Below, piece after piece: positions 1-5,335 of a DNA stretch of 5,335 nt. Each line of letters opens with the position of its first letter. The first letter of the stretch is position 1. Both the position numbers and the translations under genes were made by a program. A model generated the notes under the pieces. The model was not told the origin of the DNA. It made no database searches and saw nothing but the letters and a program-made list of their open reading frames with translations. The stretch comes from Candidatus Hydrogenedentota bacterium (lineage in GTDB: Bacteria; Hydrogenedentota; Hydrogenedentia; Hydrogenedentales; CAITNO01), in assembly GCA_029554925.1 (NCBI GenBank), contig JAKPUV010000665.1, positions 1 to 5,335 on the forward strand, written 5' to 3'.

Positions 1-300
1 AAAAACAGGCCGCCCGCCAATGGAGTGGAGGGAAACGCGCACATTGATATGCGGGGAGGTGTTGTTAAACACAGCCGCCTGCATCTGGACAGGGTCCGTC
101 TCTCCTCTACGGGCACCCGTGACGCGGGCGTCATCCTCCACCCCCAGCAACAACACTCCGCCGTCCGTGTTAGCAAACGCTACCACGGCCTCGTAGATGT
201 CGCGGTCCGGAAGCCGATCCCGCTCTTCACCCTTGAACTCGACGGTGAGAGTCTCTCCCCGGCGGATAAGGGCCTCAACCGTCATGGTGTCTAAAGGCAT
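1..300 (-). CDS. AlbA_2 (Schlafen-type) domain protein, N-terminal part, cut by window edge
   Basis: Reading the minus strand from ATG at 300 gives 100 open codons that run off the left edge. Residues about 14-65 look like an AlbA_2/Schlafen AlbA_2 domain: an early ETLTVEFKG segment, then AFANTDGGVLLLGVEDD, which is the hallmark 'aNt.GG.lllGv.d' core. In this family the domain usually heads proteins annotated as putative transcriptional regulators or RecG-like ATP-binding proteins, and the C-terminal part that would decide the subtype lies outside the window. An in-frame TGA lies two codons before the ATG. GGTGA six bases upstream is a plausible ribosome-binding site for ATG 300; the in-frame ATG at 285 is an alternative without a visible site. 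Of the 100 codons, 71 end in G or C and rare-looking TTA, AGA and GTA occur, whereas ppdK is almost uniformly G/C-ending. This may point to a different origin. The domain call is fairly sure; the function is unknown. Confidence 0.8.
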   Translation of the reverse strand, partial: MPLDTMTVEALIRRGETLTVEFKGEERDRLPDRDIYEAVVAFANTDGGVLLLGVEDDARVTGARRGETDPVQMQAAVFNNTSPHINVRVSLHSIGGRPVF

Positions 301-562
301 GTGCTGTCACCAATGGTGTTTCTTGGCAAGGAAATAATGCTCCAACTTGGCCACCAGTGTCCAGCCGAGCCGGGGAAGCGTTCCCCTGCAACCGGCACAG
401 AAGGCGATGCGGCAGAGCCCCCCCCACGGACGGCGACCCCCATCGTATCCGGTGGAAATTCTGGCAAGTCGCGCCCGCTTGGAACACTTCGGGATGCAAA
501 AGGTGCGAATTGCGTTCCGTCCAGCACTGGCAACCGTATTCGTCCGGGTGTGAAGAAGGAAA
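301..562. other. Intergenic stretch with no convincing gene
   Basis: This is the gap between the AlbA_2 gene and the tRNA 3' end. Several short open frames cross it on both strands, but none has a recognisable domain, a good ribosome-binding site or protein-like composition, and they overlap each other or run into the tRNA. A small perfect hairpin with stem ggggaa/ttcccc and loop gcg lies at 372-386, without a following T-run. There is no clear terminator right after the tRNA. If the AlbA_2 gene belongs to an inserted element, this gap would hold its boundary, but no repeat of the tRNA end can be seen inside the window. Confidence 0.4.
334..363 (-). promoter_or_regulatory. Weak candidate promoter for the AlbA_2 gene
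   Basis: On the minus strand TGGACA (358-363) and CATTAT (334-339) are separated by 18 bases, giving 5/6 and 4/6 matches to the sigma-70 hexamers. Transcription would start near 327, leaving a leader of about 27 nt before ATG 300. The leader contains CACCAATGGTG (308-318), a short inverted repeat overlapping the GGTGA ribosome-binding site that could be an operator, a hairpin or chance. The matches are modest and such pairs occur by chance. Confidence 0.3.
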
Positions 563-639
563 TGGCGCGCCCGGCTGGACTCGAACCAGCGGCCCTCAGC
601 TTAGAAGGCTGACGCTCTATCCGCCTGAGCTACGGGCGC
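563..639 (-). tRNA. tRNA-Arg (anticodon UCU), CCA encoded
   Basis: The minus strand folds into a full cloverleaf of 77 nt. The acceptor stem is GCGCCCG (639-633) with CGGGCGC (573-567), followed by discriminator G (566) and an encoded CCA (565-563). The D arm is GCTC/GAGC. The anticodon stem is TCAGC/GCTGA around loop CTTCTAA (607-601), with anticodon TCT at 605-603. The T arm is GCTGG/CCAGC around TTCGAGT. The anticodon reads the Arg codons AGA and, by wobble, AGG, which should be rare in such a GC-rich genome. The gene is alone and divergent from ppdK, with its own promoter just upstream. Its 3' end faces the AlbA_2 gene. Confidence 0.96.
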
Positions 640-654
640 GCGGAGGGAAGGGGG

Positions 655-684
655 ATTATCCCACACGCAAACGGCCCGTTCCAA
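655..684 (-). promoter_or_regulatory. Promoter of the tRNA-Arg gene
   Basis: Minus-strand hexamers TTGGAA (679-684) and GATAAT (655-660) are 18 bases apart, matching the sigma-70 consensus at 4/6 and 5/6. The expected start is near 648, about 8 nt before the mature tRNA 5' end at 639, as expected for a short 5' leader removed by RNase P. A short inverted repeat aacgg-c-ccgtt (670-680) overlaps the spacer and the edge of the -35 box. Confidence 0.6.
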
Positions 685-733
685 GTCCGCGCGGGACGGC
701 GGTTTCGCGCGGGGCGCGGCGGGCGGGCGTTTC

Positions 734-762
734 TTGAACGGGGCGGCGGGCGGGAGTATAAT
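734..762 (+). promoter_or_regulatory. Sigma-70-type promoter of ppdK
   Basis: TTGAAC (734-739) and a perfect TATAAT (757-762) are separated by exactly 17 bases, in an otherwise very GC-rich stretch. The predicted start is at A768-A770. It points away from the tRNA promoter, and the two -35 boxes are about 50 bases apart, so the two units are divergent. It implies a leader of about 130 nt before the ppdK start at 902. Confidence 0.72.
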
Positions 763-768
763 TCCATA

Positions 769-901
769 AATGCCGGATTGGGCTGGTTCCGTCCGGTTTT
801 CCGCACGGGTGTCGTGCGAAGCCCCCCTCTCCACATGTGCGGGGAGGCGGCTGTGTTCTTGTGTGGACAACGAAGACCTGACTGAAGGAGAAAAGAGCGT
901 C
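769..901 (+). promoter_or_regulatory. 5' leader of ppdK with ribosome-binding site
   Basis: This is the transcribed region between the predicted start and the ppdK ATG. It holds a hairpin at 802-818 (CGCACG/CGTGCG, loop ggtgt) and a weaker one at about 826-847 (cctctcc with ggggagg, one T-G pair) containing the palindrome cacatgtg. AAGGAG at 885-890 lies 11 bases before ATG 902, a slightly long but usable spacing. No known riboswitch class is recognisable and there is no T-run that would make an attenuator. An in-frame ATG at 770 falls at the predicted transcription start (see findings). Confidence 0.45.
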
Positions 902-3697
<2,796 letters not shown>

Positions 3698-3715
3698 TCC
3701 CCTGCACAACGAAAC

Positions 3716-3754
3716 GCGCGCGGCCGGTGCAAACCGGCCGCGCGCTTCTTTTTT
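3716..3754 (+). terminator. Intrinsic terminator of ppdK
   Basis: A perfect 13-bp GC-rich stem (3716-3728 with 3733-3745) closes a GCAA tetraloop of the GNRA type and is followed by TTCTTTTTT (3746-3754). It begins 18 nt after the ppdK stop. On the minus strand the same stem is followed only by GTTTCGTT, so it would be a weaker terminator for the convergent gene. Confidence 0.95.
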
Positions 3755-3775
3755 GGAGGGACAGGGGAGGGAATC

Positions 3776-3860
3776 AAACCGATCGGTCGGATCGGACTGA
3801 TCCGACCGATCGGTCAAACCGGTCCGACTTGTCAGACCTGTCCGACGGGTCGGACTGTCG
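3776..3860. repeat. Tract of degenerate 9-nt repeats, about nine units
   Basis: From 3776 the sequence divides into successive 9-mers: aaaccgatc, ggtcggatc, ggactgatc, cgaccgatc, ggtcaaacc, ggtccgact, tgtcagacc, tgtccgacg, ggtcggact, then a partial gtcg. The shared core is close to GTCNGA. Because units and their complements resemble each other, the tract is rich in inverted repeats, including a 7-bp pair gtccgac/gtcggac at 3840-3855. It lies entirely between the ppdK terminator and the stop codon of the convergent gene, 12 nt beyond its end. In one frame it would read as Asp-x-Ser/Thr triplets, but no gene supports that frame. Confidence 0.85.
3778..3814 (-). terminator. Perfect 16-bp inverted repeat, possible terminator for the minus-strand gene
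   Basis: The arms 3778-3793 and 3799-3814 are exact reverse complements around a 5-base centre (ggact). Each arm includes the self-palindrome accgatcggt (3778-3787 and 3805-3814). On the minus strand the stem would be followed by TTGATT, a weak U-tract, so it could stop transcription of the convergent gene ending at 3873. On the plus strand it is followed by CAAACC and is not a terminator. It may instead be a protein-binding site or simply a product of the repeat tract. Confidence 0.4.
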
Positions 3861-3872
3861 TTCGCAGCCGGA

Positions 3873-5335
3873 TCACTTCAACGCCACTTCCCGCTCCACG
3901 CGCAGGGTCACCGGGCCCAGCAGGCCGGAGACCGGGTCGCCGCGGTAGTGCGTGGGAATCGTGCCGTAGTGGTTGGCCAGGGTGTTGCAGACAAGCACCT
4001 CGACCCGGTTTTCCCCCGGCGTGACCAGCCCGGAGACGTCCACCCGCCAGGGCGGGGTGACCCGGACTCCCGCGGGCTTCCCGTTCACGATCACCTCCGC
4101 CGAGGCGGCCACCGCGCCCAGGTCCAGGGTCACGCGGCCCCGGGTCTGCGCCTCTGACAGGGAGAAGGTTTTCCGGTACCACATGCCGCCGGAGTACTCC
4201 GCCAGCGCGCCCCGCTGCGACCAGTCGCCCAGGGGCATCATGCCGGGGCCGCAGTCGAGCTTCACGGGCTCGGGCAGGGCCGCGCCGCCATGGCAGCCGG
4301 GCTCCCGCTCCACGCGCATCGCCACGGCGGCCGCCGCCGCCCTGGGTGTGCGGACCGCCGCCGTGTATTCCACCGTCCCGTCCGCGTGCGCCGCGCCCTT
4401 CTCCACCGCCATGGGCTCGCCGTCCGCCCACGCCTGCAGGGCGCCGCGGACAGTGACTTTCATCGCCCGCAGACCCGGGGGCGATGTGAAGCGGTACCAG
4501 CCCGCGGCGCGCGTCGCCTCCGGCGCTGGGTCAAAAGGCAGCACGGCGGGATTGTCATGCCAGCGCATGGACAGGGGGACATCGGACGCCTCGGAGGGCA
4601 CGCCGGCGCGCTCCAGCACGAAATGCGTGCGGCCCGGCGCGTCGTAGCGCAGGAGCACGGTGTTCGCGCCCGCCCGGAGGGCGATGGGGGCGGCGGGGTC
4701 GTCCACGCGGCGTCCGTTCACCCACAGCGCGGCGGGCTTCATGTCCCCGGTGCGCGCCAGCGCGTTCATCGCCTGCGGCGCGTTCACAGTGGTCCAGAGA
4801 TAATAGCGGGTGCCTGCCTCCTCCTTCTGGTACTCAATGAAGATGCCGGTGTACTTTGGCGCGCCGAGGACGATGAAGTCGTCCGACACCATCTTCTTCA
4901 GGCCGTGGTGGCCCTGCGGACCCGGGTCGCCCTCCACGCCCCAGCGGGTGGAGTAGTCGTAGGACTGCCACTGGTGCTCCTGTCCTCCGATCGAAACCGG
5001 CACGGATGGATCCACCGCCGTCATCGCCGCGAGGGCGGCGTCCGCCTCCGCCGTCTCCGGCAGCGGCCCAAGTTTCCAGAACCGCTGGCCGAAGGAATGC
5101 GTGACCGCCTTCCATCCGGACGTGTCCACGTCCGCCCGCTCCCAACCCGGGGCGGGGGCCGTCTCAACGGCGTAAGCGAAGCGGTGGGCCTCCGCGCCGA
5201 TGACCTGGTCCGTGGCGGGCAGACGGAAATCACCCCAGCGGTTGTCCAGCGTCGGGGCCAGCTCCACCTCCCAGTCGCCGTCCAGCGCCACCGGAGGCGG
5301 CGCGGCCTCCGCAACGCCGCGCAGCACCGTCTCCA
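3873..5335 (-). CDS. Large glycoside-hydrolase-like protein (GH2/GH106-type sugar-binding modules), C-terminal part
   Basis: The frame is open from the right edge to TGA at 3873-3875: 486 complete codons. A GTG at 5327 could be read as a start, but the frame continues upstream of it with no visible ribosome-binding site, so the gene almost surely begins outside. Early in the fragment is GDWEVELAPTLDNRWGDF, then YSTRWGVEGDPGPQGHHGLK. A beta-rich module near 145-240 contains LWVNGRRV and AGANTVLLRYDAPG. The last 110 residues contain YSGGMWYRKTF, LDLGAVAASAEVIVNGK, PPWRVDVSGLVTPGENRVEVLV and NTLANHYGTIP. The pattern 'mWYrktF... LdLG.v...a.V.vNGk..G....pP.r.dvs..v.pGeN.l.v.v.N' is typical of galactose-binding-like jelly rolls in GH2 enzymes and in GH106-type alpha-L-rhamnosidases. 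The catalytic domain, and thus the substrate, is not in the window. It is probably exported, but the N-terminus is not visible. Confidence 0.75.
   Translation of the reverse strand, partial: ETVLRGVAEAAPPPVALDGDWEVELAPTLDNRWGDFRLPATDQVIGAEAHRFAYAVETAPAPGWERADVDTSGWKAVTHSFGQRFWKLGPLPETAEADAALAAMTAVDPSVPVSIGGQEHQWQSYDYSTRWGVEGDPGPQGHHGLKKMVSDDFIVLGAPKYTGIFIEYQKEEAGTRYYLWTTVNAPQAMNALARTGDMKPAALWVNGRRVDDPAAPIALRAGANTVLLRYDAPGRTHFVLERAGVPSEASDVPLSMRWHDNPAVLPFDPAPEATRAAGWYRFTSPPGLRAMKVTVRGALQAWADGEPMAVEKGAAHADGTVEYTAAVRTPRAAAAAVAMRVEREPGCHGGAALPEPVKLDCGPGMMPLGDWSQRGALAEYSGGMWYRKTFSLSEAQTRGRVTLDLGAVAASAEVIVNGKPAGVRVTPPWRVDVSGLVTPGENRVEVLVCNTLANHYGTIPTHYRGDPVSGLLGPVTLRVEREVALK

Noticed and set aside
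275..499. 74-codon minus-strand frame over the gap upstream of the AlbA_2 gene
   Set aside because: It overlaps the true start of the AlbA_2 gene in a different frame, has no clear ribosome-binding site and shows no recognisable motif.
3716..3860. Possible CRISPR or phage attachment array in the convergent intergenic region
   Set aside because: The units are only 9 nt with no spacers, and the first part is an ordinary terminator. No cas or integrase gene is in the window.
3727..3948. Plus-strand frame encoding a Ser-Asp triplet-rich peptide
   Set aside because: The peptide pattern is simply the translation of the 9-nt repeat tract. The frame starts inside the terminator stem, lacks a ribosome-binding site and overlaps the convergent gene.
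3973..4647. 224-codon plus-strand frame opposite the glycoside-hydrolase-like gene
   Set aside because: It is antisense to a frame with clear sugar-binding motifs, and its Ser/Thr/Arg/Pro-rich product has no recognisable domain.

Overview
The window is a high-GC bacterial chromosomal segment. The coding regions have strongly G/C-biased third positions, a tRNA gene carries an encoded CCA end, and there are sigma-70-like promoters and an intrinsic terminator. The phylum cannot be fixed from the sequence. A large GH2/GH106-like sugar-binding protein beside a bacterial-type pyruvate phosphate dikinase would suit a polysaccharide-degrading lineage such as Planctomycetota, Lentisphaerota, Verrucomicrobiota or Hydrogenedentota, but this is a guess from gene flavour only.

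Layout, left to right. (1) 1-300, minus strand: the N-terminal 100 codons of an AlbA_2/Schlafen-type putative DNA-binding or regulatory protein, cut by the window edge, with looser codon use than its neighbours. (2) 301-562: no convincing gene; a weak minus-strand promoter and small hairpins. (3) 563-639, minus strand: tRNA-Arg(UCU) with its own promoter at 655-684. (4) 734-901: a good TTGAAC-17-TATAAT promoter and a leader of about 130 nt, divergent from the tRNA. (5) 902-3697, plus strand: ppdK, pyruvate phosphate dikinase, 931 aa, with all recognisable catalytic residues and an unusual Lys/Cys-rich C-terminal tail. (6) 3716-3754: a textbook intrinsic terminator. (7) 3776-3860: a striking tract of 9-nt degenerate repeats containing a perfect 16-bp inverted repeat. 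(8) 3873-5335, minus strand: the C-terminal 486 codons of a large glycoside-hydrolase-like protein, running off the right edge and convergent with ppdK.

The genes do not form one operon. ppdK is a monocistronic central-metabolism gene with its own promoter and terminator. The tRNA is transcribed separately and divergently. The two partial genes at the edges belong to neighbouring units. I found no CRISPR array, transposase, integrase or recognisable new multi-gene system. The most unusual items are the 9-nt periodic tract, the PPDK tail, and the position of the AlbA_2 gene just past the 3' end of a tRNA, a classic integration site.
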